Below are positions 44,313 through 53,849 of a stretch of 64,000 nt of DNA, piece after piece. The notes beneath the pieces are model-generated. The model did no database searches and was not told the origin of the DNA. It saw only the letters and a list, made by a program, of their open reading frames with translations. Location: assembly GCF_913773635.1 (NCBI RefSeq), contig NZ_CAJYGQ010000008.1:124001-188000 (forward strand). The letters run 5' to 3'. A program made the position numbers and the translations under genes. The DNA comes from an uncultured Mucilaginibacter sp. (lineage in GTDB: Bacteria > Bacteroidota > Bacteroidia > Sphingobacteriales > Sphingobacteriaceae). Within the stretch, counting starts at the first letter, position 1. Every line of letters begins with the position of its first letter.

Positions 44313-45629
44313 TTAGTATCTGTAGTACTCAGGTTTAAACGGACCTTCAACAGTTACACCAATATATTCGGCCTGATGCTGATCAAGTTCTTCCAGCTCT
44401 ACGCCAATTTTGGCCAAGTGCAGGCGGGCAACTTTCTCATCAAGATGTTTAGGAAGTGTATAAACTTTGTTTTCATACGCGCCGCCGTTGGTCCAAAGCT
44501 CCAACTGAGCTAAGGTTTGGTTGGTGAACGAGTTTGACATTACAAAGCTTGGGTGACCTGTGGCACAACCCAGGTTAACTAAACGACCTTCGGCCAAAAC
44601 AATAACGTCTTTACCGTCAATAGTATATTTATCAACCTGTGGTTTAATTTCAACTTTGGTGTTGCCATAAGTACCGTTTAACCAGGCCATATCAATCTCA
44701 TTATCAAAGTGACCGATGTTACAAACGATAGCTTTATCTTTTAAAGCACGGAAGTGTTGCTCGCGTACAATATCACAGTTACCTGTTGCAGTTACAACAA
44801 TATCAGCCTCAGCAATAGCAGTTGAAAGCTTTTTAACTTCAAAACCTTCCATTGCAGCTTGTAACGCACAGATAGGATCAATTTCGGTTACAATAACGCG
44901 TACCCCTGCATTGCGTAACGAATCGGCAGAACCTTTACCTACGTCGCCGTAGCCACAAACAACAGCTACTTTACCAGCCATCATTACATCGGTAGCACGA
45001 CGGATAGCGTCAACCAATGACTCGCGACAACCGTACTTATTGTCAAATTTTGACTTGGTCACTGAATCATTAATGTTAATTGCCGGAATTGGCAACGTAC
45101 CATTTTTAACGCGCTCGTATAAACGGTGAACACCAGTAGTAGTTTCTTCTGATAATCCTTTAATAGCACTAACCAGCTCAGGATACTGATCTAACACCAT
45201 ATTGGTTAAATCACCACCGTCATCTAAAATCATATTCAGAGGATTACGCTCTTCACCAAAGAATAACGTTTGCTCAATACACCAGTTAAATTCTTCTTCA
45301 GTTAAACCTTTCCACGCATAAACTGAAACACCAGCCGCAGCAATAGCAGCAGCTGCATGATCTTGTGTTGAAAATATATTACATGATGACCAGGTAACTT
45401 CAGCACCTAATTCAACCAATGTTTCAATTAACACAGCAGTTTGTATAGTCATGTGCAAACAGCCTGCTATACGTGCACCGGCCAATGGCTTTGAAGCGCC
45501 AAATTCAGCACGTAATGCCATCAAACCAGGCATTTCGGCCTCAGCCAGTTCTATTTCTTTGCGGCCCCAATCGGCCAGCGACATATCTTTTACTTTGTAT
45601 TTAACGTAAGTGGTCTCTACTGATGACAT
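44313..45629 (-). CDS. ahcY: adenosylhomocysteinase
   Basis: AhcY hydrolyses S-adenosylhomocysteine to adenosine and homocysteine, relieving product inhibition of methyltransferases. The 438-aa product has the substrate segment [16 protein letters not shown] near residue 56, the NAD-binding [13 protein letters not shown] near 223-235 and the C-terminal KPEYYRY that closes the tetramer active site. Length matches the family. It has its own promoter and terminator. With metK (26636) it forms the SAM cycle, and both have the same -7 octamer TACTTTTG. Confidence 0.97.
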   Translation of the reverse strand: MSSVETTYVKYKVKDMSLADWGRKEIELAEAEMPGLMALRAEFGASKPLAGARIAGCLHMTIQTAVLIETLVELGAEVTWSSCNIFSTQDHAAAAIAAAGVSVYAWKGLTEEEFNWCIEQTLFFGEERNPLNMILDDGGDLTNMVLDQYPELVSAIKGLSEETTTGVHRLYERVKNGTLPIPAININDSVTKSKFDNKYGCRESLVDAIRRATDVMMAGKVAVVCGYGDVGKGSADSLRNAGVRVIVTEIDPICALQAAMEGFEVKKLSTAIAEADIVVTATGNCDIVREQHFRALKDKAIVCNIGHFDNEIDMAWLNGTYGNTKVEIKPQVDKYTIDGKDVIVLAEGRLVNLGCATGHPSFVMSNSFTNQTLAQLELWTNGGAYENKVYTLPKHLDEKVARLHLAKIGVELEELDQHQAEYIGVTVEGPFKPEYYRY

Positions 45630-45648
45630 ACTTTTTAATTTTGAAATG

Positions 45649-45680
45649 CAAAAGTATGCAATAACAAGGTGTTAAACAAA
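45649..45680 (-). promoter_or_regulatory. ahcY promoter
   Basis: On the minus strand TTTG (45680-45677) is followed after 20 bases by TACTTTTG (45656-45649), a good match to the Bacteroidota consensus. The predicted leader is about 13 bases. Confidence 0.7.
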
Positions 45681-45777
45681 CACATAAGCGCAGCCTGTTT
45701 ATAAATGATATTGCAATGAAACAAAGATTTATATTTGTTCATCGGTGTTATACCAAACCATTAACAGGGTATAAAAT

Positions 45778-45813
45778 ATTAAGGGCATCTTGCCTGCGCA
45801 AAATGCCCTTAAT
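45778..45813 (-). terminator. likely terminator of the M23 peptidase gene
   Basis: ATTAAGGGCAT and its perfect 11-bp complement flank a 14-base loop, 14 bases after the stop. The tail is AT-rich (ATTTTATA) rather than a pure T-run. Confidence 0.65.
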
Positions 45814-45827
45814 GTTATTCACAATGC

Positions 45828-46712
45828 TTAATTTAAGCTTAAATATTGTTTCGGGTTTACAGCCTTACCGTTACGGCGTACCTCATAATGCAAATGAGGA
45901 CCAGTTGACCGGCCGGTTGAACCAACTTTTCCTATAAGCTGTCCAACATTTACACGCTGCCCCTCACGTACATTAATGCGCGATAGGTGCCCGTACCAGG
46001 TTTCAATATTGTCGGTATGCCTTATTTTAACGCAGTTGCCATAGCCGCCAGCGCGCCCGCTAAAAATCACTTTGCCACTGGCGGTGCATTTAACCGGGTC
46101 ACCCATGCGGCCTTTAAAATCAAGCCCCGGATGAAACTCGATGCGGCCATCTCCAAATGGATTGCCTCTGCTGCCAAAGAAAGATGTAAACCCGCTTACA
46201 CGCGGATAGCCCATTGGCATACGTGCAATATTATCAACAAGTTTGTCAAGATAGCGGTTGTAACGGCTATACACATCTAAGTGAGCGCCCTTGGTTTCCT
46301 TACTGGCGTTAATTTTATTTGTTTTAAAAGCTATGCTACGCAATCCACGCTTAGTAAGATAGTTGTTTATTTTACTGAGTTTGGACTGTATGCTTTCAAT
46401 ATAGGTAAGCGCTTTGTGGCTGGTACTGTCATGCGAGGCCGAAATAAGGTCAAGCCTTTCAGAACCTTCACTTAACTGATCTTGCAACGCTTCAACCTGC
46501 GCCATTAAACGCCCGTTCTCTGCTTCCTGCATTTTCGTACGCTTGTTGAGCTGAAATACAGTTACCATTAAAACGGCAATTAGCGAAAAGCAAACGGCTG
46601 TAACAGTTTTTAACCGGGTTAAGTAAATAGTTTTCACCTGTAACAAACGCTCGCGCAAGCCGGGATTATTCAAAGCACGTTCCCTGCTGAAATTATTTTG
46701 TTTTAAGTTCAT
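45828..46712 (-). CDS. M23-family (LytM) metallopeptidase, membrane-anchored
   Basis: The 294-aa product has a cytoplasmic tail, one membrane helix at about residues 37-55, a coiled-coil stretch at about 60-110 (MQEAENGRLMAQVEALQDQL) and a LytM/M23 domain at about 190-290 with GRIEFHPGLDFKGRMGDPV (zinc His and Asp) and GPHLHYEV (H-x-H). It probably cuts peptidoglycan cross-links or activates amidases in cell separation. Similar anchored M23 proteins with coiled coils in Bacteroidota are linked to division; that is inference. Confidence 0.9.
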   Translation of the reverse strand: MNLKQNNFSRERALNNPGLRERLLQVKTIYLTRLKTVTAVCFSLIAVLMVTVFQLNKRTKMQEAENGRLMAQVEALQDQLSEGSERLDLISASHDSTSHKALTYIESIQSKLSKINNYLTKRGLRSIAFKTNKINASKETKGAHLDVYSRYNRYLDKLVDNIARMPMGYPRVSGFTSFFGSRGNPFGDGRIEFHPGLDFKGRMGDPVKCTASGKVIFSGRAGGYGNCVKIRHTDNIETWYGHLSRINVREGQRVNVGQLIGKVGSTGRSTGPHLHYEVRRNGKAVNPKQYLSLN

Positions 46713-46868
46713 TCAATAGTTCCTTAATATCTCAATTACTTAGGGGGAGATTTTAAACAAATAAATTATTTTGCCGCCTTATACGGCAGTTGACAAACGA
46801 TGGTTAAAATCAAACGTCAAGATAGTGTTAATATTTTAGCACCTGCAAATAATTAAGGCAGGTTTTAA

Positions 46869-46876
46869 TATTTTTG
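46869..46876 (+). promoter_or_regulatory. candidate -7 element for the bacilliredoxin gene
   Basis: TATTTTTG on the plus strand fits TAnnTTTG and lies 25 bases before the ATG. No TTTG is seen at the -33 distance, so support is partial. Confidence 0.4.
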
Positions 46877-46901
46877 TAACTCATAATTTAAAATTAACGC
46901 A

Positions 46902-47312
46902 ATGTATCCAGAATATTTAGTTGCTCCTATGCGGGCTGATTTAACCACTGCCGGCTTTGCCGAGCTTAAAGATGCAGAAGAGGTAAAAAACGCTATTGAA
47001 AGCGAAGGAACCGTATTTGTTATGGTGAATTCGGTTTGTGGTTGTGCTGCTGCAATGGCCCGCCCGGCTGCAAAATTAGCCGTTCAAAATCAAAAACATC
47101 CTGATAAGTTGGTAACAGTATTTGCAGGCATGGAAAAGGACGCTGTTGATGAAGCACGTCGGTTGATGTTGCCTTACCCGCCATCATCACCGGCTATGGC
47201 TTTATTTAAAAACGGCAAATTAGTACACATGATAGAGCGCCATCAAATTGAGGGCAGACCGGCTCAAATGATTGCCGATAACCTGATTGATGCTTTTGAT
47301 CAACACTGCTAA
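46902..47312 (+). CDS. BrxA/BrxB-family bacilliredoxin (YphP/YqiW type)
   Basis: The 136-aa product has the thioredoxin-like DUF1094 fold with the C46-G-C48 active site in NSVCGCAA and the start PEYLVAPMRADLTTAGF conserved in the family. Bacilliredoxins reduce mixed disulfides of bacillithiol, a thiol known in Bacteroidota as well as Firmicutes. The pair of cysteines spaced by a single glycine is diagnostic. It stands alone with a terminator behind it. Confidence 0.92.
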   Translation: MYPEYLVAPMRADLTTAGFAELKDAEEVKNAIESEGTVFVMVNSVCGCAAAMARPAAKLAVQNQKHPDKLVTVFAGMEKDAVDEARRLMLPYPPSSPAMALFKNGKLVHMIERHQIEGRPAQMIADNLIDAFDQHC

Positions 47313-47332
47313 TCAGAGAAAATATTTCTTTC

Positions 47333-47363
47333 AAAAATCCGGCTCGCAAGGCCGGATTTTTTT
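47333..47363 (+). terminator. intrinsic terminator of the bacilliredoxin gene
   Basis: AAAAATCCGGC and GCCGGATTTTT enclose a short loop and end in a T-run. It starts 20 bases after the stop. Confidence 0.9.
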
Positions 47364-47429
47364 ATTTTCAGTTAAAAAAATACTGATATTGGCTCCATAG
47401 TAAATTAGCTCATACTGTTAAACTATTAT

Positions 47430-49925
47430 ATGACTTTAAACAAACCTTTAGCGCATGCGGTTGCCTGCTTCTGCATTGCCGTTTTAGCTTTACCGGCTTT
47501 GGCACAAACCGGTGAAAAAGCCCCCGAATCGCCTAACCTTAAAATTTACCGCGCAACTCCCGAAAAAATCAACGACCTGGTACACACCAAGCTTGATGTA
47601 CGCTTTGATTATAAAAAACGCTTTTTATACGGCAAAGAGTGGATTACGCTTAAACCGCACATGTACCCTACTGATAGCTTGAGGCTTGATGCCAAAGGAA
47701 TGGATGTAAAGAGCATTGCCATTGTAAATAATGGCAAAAACACGCCGCTTAAATTTTCTTATGACAGCCTTTCGCTTGCCATTAAGCTAGACCGTGTTTA
47801 CCGTAATAACGAAAAGTACGTTGTTTATATTGACTATACCTCAAAACCCGACCAGCTTAAAGCAGCGGGTAGCCTGGCAATCAGTGACGCAAAGGGCTTA
47901 TACTTTATTAACCCCGATAGCGCTGTGAAAGACAAGCCGGTTCAAATATGGACTCAGGGCGAAACTGAAAGCTCATCGGCATGGTTCCCTACCATTGATA
48001 AGCCTAACCAAAAAACCACTCAGGAAATTTACATGACTGTGCCGTCAAAGTACGTGACGCTTTCAAACGGTAAATTAACAACGCAAAAAAACAACGGTAA
48101 CGGTACCCGTACCGATTACTGGAAACAGGATTTACCTCATTCACCGTACTTGTTTATGATGGCTGTTGGTAACTTCAAAATTCAAAAAGATACCTGGAAA
48201 GGCAAAGAGGTTAGCTATTACCTTGAGCCTAAATATGCACCTTATGCCAAAACCATATTTGGTTACACACCCGAGGCTATGGAGTTTTACTCAAAAACTT
48301 TGGGTGTTGATTACCCTTGGGCAAAGTATGCACAAATTGTAGTGCGTGATTATGTAAGCGGAGCTATGGAAAACACCTCGGCTACGCTGCATGGTGATTA
48401 TGTACAAGGTACGGCACGCCAGTTCCTTGATCGTTATTATGCAACCTCTCAGGGCGAAAGCACTGTGGTGCACGAGCTTTTTCACCAGTGGTTTGGTGAC
48501 TATGTAACGGCCGAAAGCTGGAGCAACTTAACTGTGAACGAATCATTCGCTGATTTTAGTGAAACCATGTGGGCCGAGTACAAATATGGTAAAGATGAAG
48601 GTGAAGCCCACATCAACGGTGATAGGCGCCAATATTTAAACAGCGGCGAAGTTGCTGCGGCCAAAAATCTTGTTCGCTTCCATTATAACGATAAAGAGGA
48701 TGTATTTGACGTTGTTACTTATCAAAAAGGCGGATCAATACTTTATATGCTACGCAACTTTTTAGGTAACGATGCTTTTTATAAAGGATTAAACATTTAC
48801 CTTAAAACCAATGCATTTAAAAATGGTGAAGCTCACCAGCTACGTTTAGCACTTGAAGAAGCAAGTGGTAAAGATTTAAGCTGGTTCTTTAATCAATGGT
48901 ATTACAACTCAGGTCATCCGGTGCTCAATATCACTTACGGTTGGGATGCAGCTAAAAAAACACAGTCGGTATACTTGCAGCAAAGTCAAAAAGGCGATGC
49001 ATTTAAACTACCAATGGCGGTTGATATTTATACCGGTGGTAAGAAAGTGCGCCACATGGTTTGGATGCGTGACAAGACTGATACGCTTACATTTAAACTT
49101 GATGCTAAACCAGATTTGGTTAACGTTGATGGCGACAAAATGCTTCTTGTTAAAAAAACAGATAACCACACGCCTGAGGAGTTTTTACACATGTCCATGC
49201 ATGCGCCTTTGTATATGGACCGTTTTGAAGCCTTAACCTGGGCCGAAGCACAACGATCTGACAATGCCATTGCTCGCCAGATAATTATTGCTGCGCTAAA
49301 GGACAAATACTACGGCTTACGCCTTAAAGCTTTAAAGGCGCTTAAACTTACAAACGATGATGTAAAGAAAGCTGCGTTGCCATTGCTTGCCAGCATGGCA
49401 AAAAGCGATGCCAACAATTTGGTAAAGGCCGGTGCATTAACCGCTTTAGGCACATTAAAATCTGCTGATAATAATGCATTGTTCAAGCAATCATTAAGCA
49501 GTCAATCATATGCAGTGCAGGCAGCAGCCCTTGACGGCTTAAGCCAGCTTGACCCTGCCGGCAGCCTATCTATTGCTAAAGGTTTGGAAAAAGACAGTGA
49601 AGGCGAATTGGCTCAAACCATTGTAAATACATATGCAACAAACGGCTCAGATGCCGAATGGCCTTATGTAAGCCGCAAATTTGAAGAGGCAGATATTCAG
49701 GGCAAATTTGCATCAATACGCAAAGTTGCCGGCTTTATTGGTCGTTTGAAAAGTTCGGAGTATGCACGTCAGGGTATTGATCAAATACGCAGTACCGGTG
49801 TACGTTACAAGCAGTATGGAATTGCGCCAGCAGTTACTCAAATACTGGAGGGCATTAAAGCTCAGCGCAGCGGTGACGAAGCCTCGGTAAAAGCAGTTGA
49901 TGCGGCAATAAAAGATCTGCAATAA
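47430..49925 (+). CDS. M1-family aminopeptidase with C-terminal helical repeats
   Basis: The 831-aa product has a signal peptide (about 1-25, LPALAQ), an aminopeptidase-N-like beta domain, the GAMEN-type exopeptidase motif VSGAMENTSAT near 308-318 and the zinc site HELFH at 348-352 with E371 in NESFADF. After about residue 620 a HEAT-like helical repeat region follows (ALKDKYYGLRLKALKAL, SYAVQAAALDGLSQL). It is expected in the periplasm, where it trims N-terminal residues from peptides. The gene stands alone, ended by a strong hairpin. Confidence 0.93.
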   Translation: MTLNKPLAHAVACFCIAVLALPALAQTGEKAPESPNLKIYRATPEKINDLVHTKLDVRFDYKKRFLYGKEWITLKPHMYPTDSLRLDAKGMDVKSIAIVNNGKNTPLKFSYDSLSLAIKLDRVYRNNEKYVVYIDYTSKPDQLKAAGSLAISDAKGLYFINPDSAVKDKPVQIWTQGETESSSAWFPTIDKPNQKTTQEIYMTVPSKYVTLSNGKLTTQKNNGNGTRTDYWKQDLPHSPYLFMMAVGNFKIQKDTWKGKEVSYYLEPKYAPYAKTIFGYTPEAMEFYSKTLGVDYPWAKYAQIVVRDYVSGAMENTSATLHGDYVQGTARQFLDRYYATSQGESTVVHELFHQWFGDYVTAESWSNLTVNESFADFSETMWAEYKYGKDEGEAHINGDRRQYLNSGEVAAAKNLVRFHYNDKEDVFDVVTYQKGGSILYMLRNFLGNDAFYKGLNIYLKTNAFKNGEAHQLRLALEEASGKDLSWFFNQWYYNSGHPVLNITYGWDAAKKTQSVYLQQSQKGDAFKLPMAVDIYTGGKKVRHMVWMRDKTDTLTFKLDAKPDLVNVDGDKMLLVKKTDNHTPEEFLHMSMHAPLYMDRFEALTWAEAQRSDNAIARQIIIAALKDKYYGLRLKALKALKLTNDDVKKAALPLLASMAKSDANNLVKAGALTALGTLKSADNNALFKQSLSSQSYAVQAAALDGLSQLDPAGSLSIAKGLEKDSEGELAQTIVNTYATNGSDAEWPYVSRKFEEADIQGKFASIRKVAGFIGRLKSSEYARQGIDQIRSTGVRYKQYGIAPAVTQILEGIKAQRSGDEASVKAVDAAIKDLQ

Positions 49926-49945
49926 GTAAAAGTTAAATAAAATTA

Positions 49946-49974
49946 AACGGCTGCCCTTTGGGCAGCCGTTTTTT
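49946..49974 (+). terminator. intrinsic terminator of the M1 aminopeptidase gene
   Basis: AACGGCTGCCC and GGGCAGCCGTT form a perfect 11-bp stem with a TTT loop and are followed by TTTTG. It starts 20 bases after the stop. Confidence 0.92.
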
Positions 49975-50333
49975 GTTTGAGTAATGCAGCAGCATTGCTG
50001 CGTGAGTAGTTATATAGTTTTTAGAGGAAAGGGCATAATTAAAGAACAAGTAAGCTAAATTGCTGTTATCAAAATAGCTTCAAAAAAACTGTTTAAAAGA
50101 TTGTTGTAATAAACACCGTTCGGAAACTACCGAAACGGTGCTTTGATGTTCGCAAAGGTCAGTTAAATGCGTAAATCTTGACGCAATAGTATAAATATAA
50201 CAACAGTTATCAAAATATTTTATTCAATTTTTAATTTATTAGTAGTTTATAACTCAAATTATCAAAAACTGTTATTAAATTACGACAAACTTATATTTTT
50301 CCAGTTTTAGTATGTGTAAATTTCCAATCGCTT
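49975..50333. other. gene-free spacer upstream of the ATP-grasp operon
   Basis: I see no gene in these 359 bases. They hold a small hairpin GCAGCA/TGCTGC (49986-50001), an imperfect hairpin CACCGTTCGG/CCGAAACGGTG (50114-50140) and two identical 12-base words GTTATCAAAATA (50065-50076 and 50206-50217). None has a clear match to the promoter consensus, so the start of the downstream operon is unknown. Confidence 0.55.
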
Positions 50334-51782
50334 ATGTATAAATCGGCGCATTTTAACGATTACAATGCCATTAAAGGCGTTTGGGACGAAATGTATAGCG
50401 AAAATTCAACCATTCGCGATCATTATCAAAAGGTAATTAGCTATCTTTCTAACGAATCGACAGATAATCTTAATAAGAAAGAAGAACTAGCGCGTCGCCT
50501 TTTTATGACACAGGGTATAACCTTTACTGTTTACAATAGCGGCGAGGGCATTGAAAAAATATTTCCATTTGACATTATTCCGCGCATAATCACCGCTCCT
50601 GAATGGAAGCTGGTTGAAAGGGGTATAAAACAGCGTCTTACAGCACTCAACTTGTTCTTAAAAGATGTTTACCATAACCAGTTCATCATTAAAGATGGTA
50701 TTGTACCAATTGACGTAATCTACTCATGTCCGCACTTTTTGCGCGAAATGTACAAACTTGACGTACCTTATGACATTTACGTACACATTGCGGGCATTGA
50801 CCTCATACGGGATGAAAAAGGCACATTTTACGTACTTGAGGACAATTTGCGCACACCATCAGGAGTAAGTTACATGCTTGAAAACCGCGAGATTACTAAG
50901 CGGCTGTTTCCTGATTTATTACCGCAATGTAACGTGCGCAGCGTAACAGAGTACCCTACAATTTTGTACAAAAACCTCATGGCGCTATCGCCGCGCCGCA
51001 TTAGTAACCCTACGGTGGTATTGCTTAGTCCGGGCATATATAACTCAGCTTATTTTGAGCACACTACACTTGCCAGGTTAATGGGCGTTGAGTTGGTTGA
51101 AGGGCGCGACCTTGTTGTAAATAACCATAAGGTTTACATGAAAACCACAACAGGACTGCAACAGGTTGATGTAATATACCGCCGGGTTGACGATGACTTT
51201 TTAGATCCGCTTGTGTTTAACCCTAAAAGCGTGTTAGGTGTTGCCGGTTTAATGAGTGCTTACCGCAAAGGCAATGTAGCCATTGTAAATGCAATTGGTA
51301 ACGGCGTTGCCGATGATAAGGCTATTTACAGCTACGTACCCGAAATGATAAAGTATTATTTAAACGAGGAGCCTATTTTAAAAAACGTACCTACTTACCA
51401 ACTACGTAATGATGATGAGCGTGAATATACTTTTGCCAACATCAATACCATGGTAGTTAAAAAAACCAACGAAAGCGGCGGGTACGGCATGCTTATGGGC
51501 CATGCGGCAAGCGAGCAGGAAATAGATGACTATAAAAAAGAGATACTCAAAGAACCACGCAATTTTATAGCCCAGCCCACAATCAGCCTATCAGCTGCAC
51601 CGTGTTACTTGCAGGGAGCATTACAACCCCGCCGTATTGATTTACGCCCATATGCGCTTTGCGGACCCGATGGTATTGAAATTGTACCGGGCGGACTTAC
51701 CCGCGTAGCGCTTAAAGAAGGATCGCTGGTGGTAAACAGCTCGCAGGGTGGCGGCAGTAAGGATACATGGGTGCTTATGTAA
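50334..51782 (+). CDS. circularly permuted ATP-grasp protein (DUF404/DUF407 type)
   Basis: The 482-aa product has the circularly permuted ATP-grasp layout: DLIRDEKGTFYVLEDNLRTPSGVSYMLENR near residues 160-189, VIYRRVDDDFLDPLVF near 280, then a C-terminal NESGGYGMLMG loop near 383 and FIAQPTISLS. Relatives are predicted amidoligases that join amino-acid-like units using ATP. It is the first of three tightly linked genes (alpha-E and transglutaminase-fold), a conserved association for which a peptide synthesis or tagging role has been proposed from comparative genomics. Substrate is unknown. Confidence 0.88.
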   Translation: MYKSAHFNDYNAIKGVWDEMYSENSTIRDHYQKVISYLSNESTDNLNKKEELARRLFMTQGITFTVYNSGEGIEKIFPFDIIPRIITAPEWKLVERGIKQRLTALNLFLKDVYHNQFIIKDGIVPIDVIYSCPHFLREMYKLDVPYDIYVHIAGIDLIRDEKGTFYVLEDNLRTPSGVSYMLENREITKRLFPDLLPQCNVRSVTEYPTILYKNLMALSPRRISNPTVVLLSPGIYNSAYFEHTTLARLMGVELVEGRDLVVNNHKVYMKTTTGLQQVDVIYRRVDDDFLDPLVFNPKSVLGVAGLMSAYRKGNVAIVNAIGNGVADDKAIYSYVPEMIKYYLNEEPILKNVPTYQLRNDDEREYTFANINTMVVKKTNESGGYGMLMGHAASEQEIDDYKKEILKEPRNFIAQPTISLSAAPCYLQGALQPRRIDLRPYALCGPDGIEIVPGGLTRVALKEGSLVVNSSQGGGSKDTWVLM

Positions 51783-51854
51783 GCATCAATACACCAGGGA
51801 AGATTATCAACCAAATTAAGTAAATAAAAAAGCTCTTTTAAGTGGGCATAACAT

Positions 51855-52790
51855 ATGTTAAGTAGAGTAGCAGCAAGCTTTTTTTGGCTGAGCAGATATA
51901 TTGAGCGCAGCGACGGCATTTTGCGCATGTTGAAAATAAATTACGCATCATCGCAGGATGCTGTGCGAGAGTTTACATGGGAACCGGTTATACGCATATA
52001 TTCGGGTGTTGACGATGAATTAACTAGCAAGCTACATAACGACAGCCGGGCGGTGCTTAGCTACATGGTAAGCGGTCGTAACAACCCTAATTCAATCACT
52101 AATATGATTACGCTGGCCCGCGAAAATGCCCGCAGCGTGCAGGAACATATTACGCGCGACTTATGGCAATGCCTAAACGAGTATTATCATTGCGTTAAAG
52201 ATCCGAGCATAAATCAACGCTTGATGGAAGATGACCCCATTAGCGTACTGGATGTTTTGATAAAGCAAATTATGCTATACTATGGCACGGCCGAAATTAG
52301 CATGGAACGCGGCCAGGGACGTAGCTTTATGAATATTGGCAAGTACCTTGAACGAAGCATACAGGCAGTTGACATTCTTGATGTAAAATTTGGATCGGTT
52401 AATGCGAACCCCGATTTACTTACCGACACTACTTACTGGAAGCATTTACTGCAATCATTAGGTGGTTATGAGCTTTATTTAAAAACTTACCGCGATGGTA
52501 TTGAAGCTCAGAACGTAATGGAACTGGTTATTTTAAATGATGATTTTCCGCGCTCTGTAATTTACTCAGCTAATAACATTCATCGTTATTATGACAGACT
52601 TAAAAACGAAAGTCACCTGAGTAATCACCGGAACATTGCTTTTCAGATTGGTAAACTGCAAAGTTTTATTCAATATAGTTCGGCACAAAGCATACGTCAG
52701 GTAGGCTTGCACCAATTTTTAACTCAAATACGGCAAGACTTATTTGCCATTGGCACATCAATGAATGAACATTACTTTGCCAATTATTAA
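51855..52790 (+). CDS. alpha-E domain-containing protein
   Basis: The 311-aa product is all-helical and has the alpha-E family start LSRVAASFFWLSRYIERSDGILRML, with repeated Arg and Glu rows such as MVSGRNNPNSITNMITLARENARSVQE near residue 73 and MNIGKYLERSIQAVDILD near 159. The family has no proven activity and is nearly always encoded with circularly permuted ATP-grasp and transglutaminase-like genes. It is the middle gene of the trio, 72 bases after the first and 12 before the third. Confidence 0.9.
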   Translation: MLSRVAASFFWLSRYIERSDGILRMLKINYASSQDAVREFTWEPVIRIYSGVDDELTSKLHNDSRAVLSYMVSGRNNPNSITNMITLARENARSVQEHITRDLWQCLNEYYHCVKDPSINQRLMEDDPISVLDVLIKQIMLYYGTAEISMERGQGRSFMNIGKYLERSIQAVDILDVKFGSVNANPDLLTDTTYWKHLLQSLGGYELYLKTYRDGIEAQNVMELVILNDDFPRSVIYSANNIHRYYDRLKNESHLSNHRNIAFQIGKLQSFIQYSSAQSIRQVGLHQFLTQIRQDLFAIGTSMNEHYFANY

Positions 52791-52802
52791 TTCAATTTAG
52801 TT

Positions 52803-53786
52803 ATGCCTGAATTTAAAATACAGCATATAACCCGGTACACTTACGAGGGCCTGGTACGTGATAGTGCAAATCAAATTATCCTCTATCCTATTACCGATGT
52901 TGCACAGGAGGTATTAAAACACGACCTTACGATTACGGGCAATCCGGTGGTTGATACCCATATTGATTACTATGGCAACCAGGTAGGCAGCTTCACCTAT
53001 CTTGAAAAGCACAGCCGCCTGGTTATAAATTCAGAAGTACTGGTGGTAACGCATCCTAAAGAGCTTCCGGCTGATGATATTGCGGCAGATGAGCAGTGGC
53101 AAATGCTTGCCTCGGTACAGTTCATCGTACCATATATTGACTTTTTAAAGCCTGAATATTTCGAATCGTTACCTGAGCTTATAACTACCATTGAAAGTGA
53201 AAGGTTACAGGGTGAAACGCCTTATCAAACCGCATTGCGTTTTGCCGGCTACATTTACAAAAACATCAAATACCTGCCCGGCGTAACAACGGTTGAAAGT
53301 ACACTTGACGAAGTTTGGAAACTAAAAGCCGGAGTATGCCAGGATTTTGCGCACCTGTTTATACAAATATTGCGCCTGCTCAAAATTCCGGCAAGATATG
53401 TAAGCGGCTATATATGCCCCAACCATAATGGTATGCGTGGCGAAGGTGCAACCCATGCCTGGGCCGAGGTATTCATACCTAATTATGGCTGGATTGGCAT
53501 CGACCCTACAAACAATTGTGTGGCCAATGAAACGCACGTACGCCTTGCCGTAGGCCGTAACTTTTCAGACTGTTCGCCGGTTAAAGGTGTTTACAAGGGC
53601 AACTCCGGACATATGCTTGAAGTAAAAGTGAGTGTTGAGTATAAAGGCTTACCATCGTCCGAGCCCGAGAACCTGATACCTACCAATCAGTTTATTCAAA
53701 CCATAGAGTCGGAGCCTTTTACAACAAACAGTTACCGGCGCTACCAGGAAATAATGCTGATGCAGCAGCAACAACAGCAGCAGTAA
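52803..53786 (+). CDS. transglutaminase-fold cysteine protein
   Basis: The 327-aa product has an N-terminal beta-rich domain (about residues 5-130, bacterial transglutaminase-like N-terminal region) and a transglutaminase core with the triad C179 (AGVCQDFAHLF), H218 (THAWAEVFI) and D234 (GIDPTN). Prokaryotic members usually act as peptidases rather than cross-linkers. It closes the ATP-grasp/alpha-E operon. It ends in seven consecutive glutamines coded by mixed CAG/CAA, a tail not expected in the family. No signal peptide is present. Confidence 0.92.
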   Translation: MPEFKIQHITRYTYEGLVRDSANQIILYPITDVAQEVLKHDLTITGNPVVDTHIDYYGNQVGSFTYLEKHSRLVINSEVLVVTHPKELPADDIAADEQWQMLASVQFIVPYIDFLKPEYFESLPELITTIESERLQGETPYQTALRFAGYIYKNIKYLPGVTTVESTLDEVWKLKAGVCQDFAHLFIQILRLLKIPARYVSGYICPNHNGMRGEGATHAWAEVFIPNYGWIGIDPTNNCVANETHVRLAVGRNFSDCSPVKGVYKGNSGHMLEVKVSVEYKGLPSSEPENLIPTNQFIQTIESEPFTTNSYRRYQEIMLMQQQQQQQ

Positions 53787-53796
53787 TATTTTTAAT

Positions 53797-53837
53797 AAAA
53801 AAGTAAAGGCCGTTAGTATTAACGGCCTTTACTTTTT
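53797..53837. terminator. bidirectional terminator between convergent genes
   Basis: AAAAAAGTAAAGGCCGTTA and its complement pair over 18-19 bases with a very short loop and end in T-runs in both directions. It serves the transglutaminase gene and the convergent DUF4350 gene. Confidence 0.92.
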
Positions 53838-53849
53838 ACAATTGGAATT

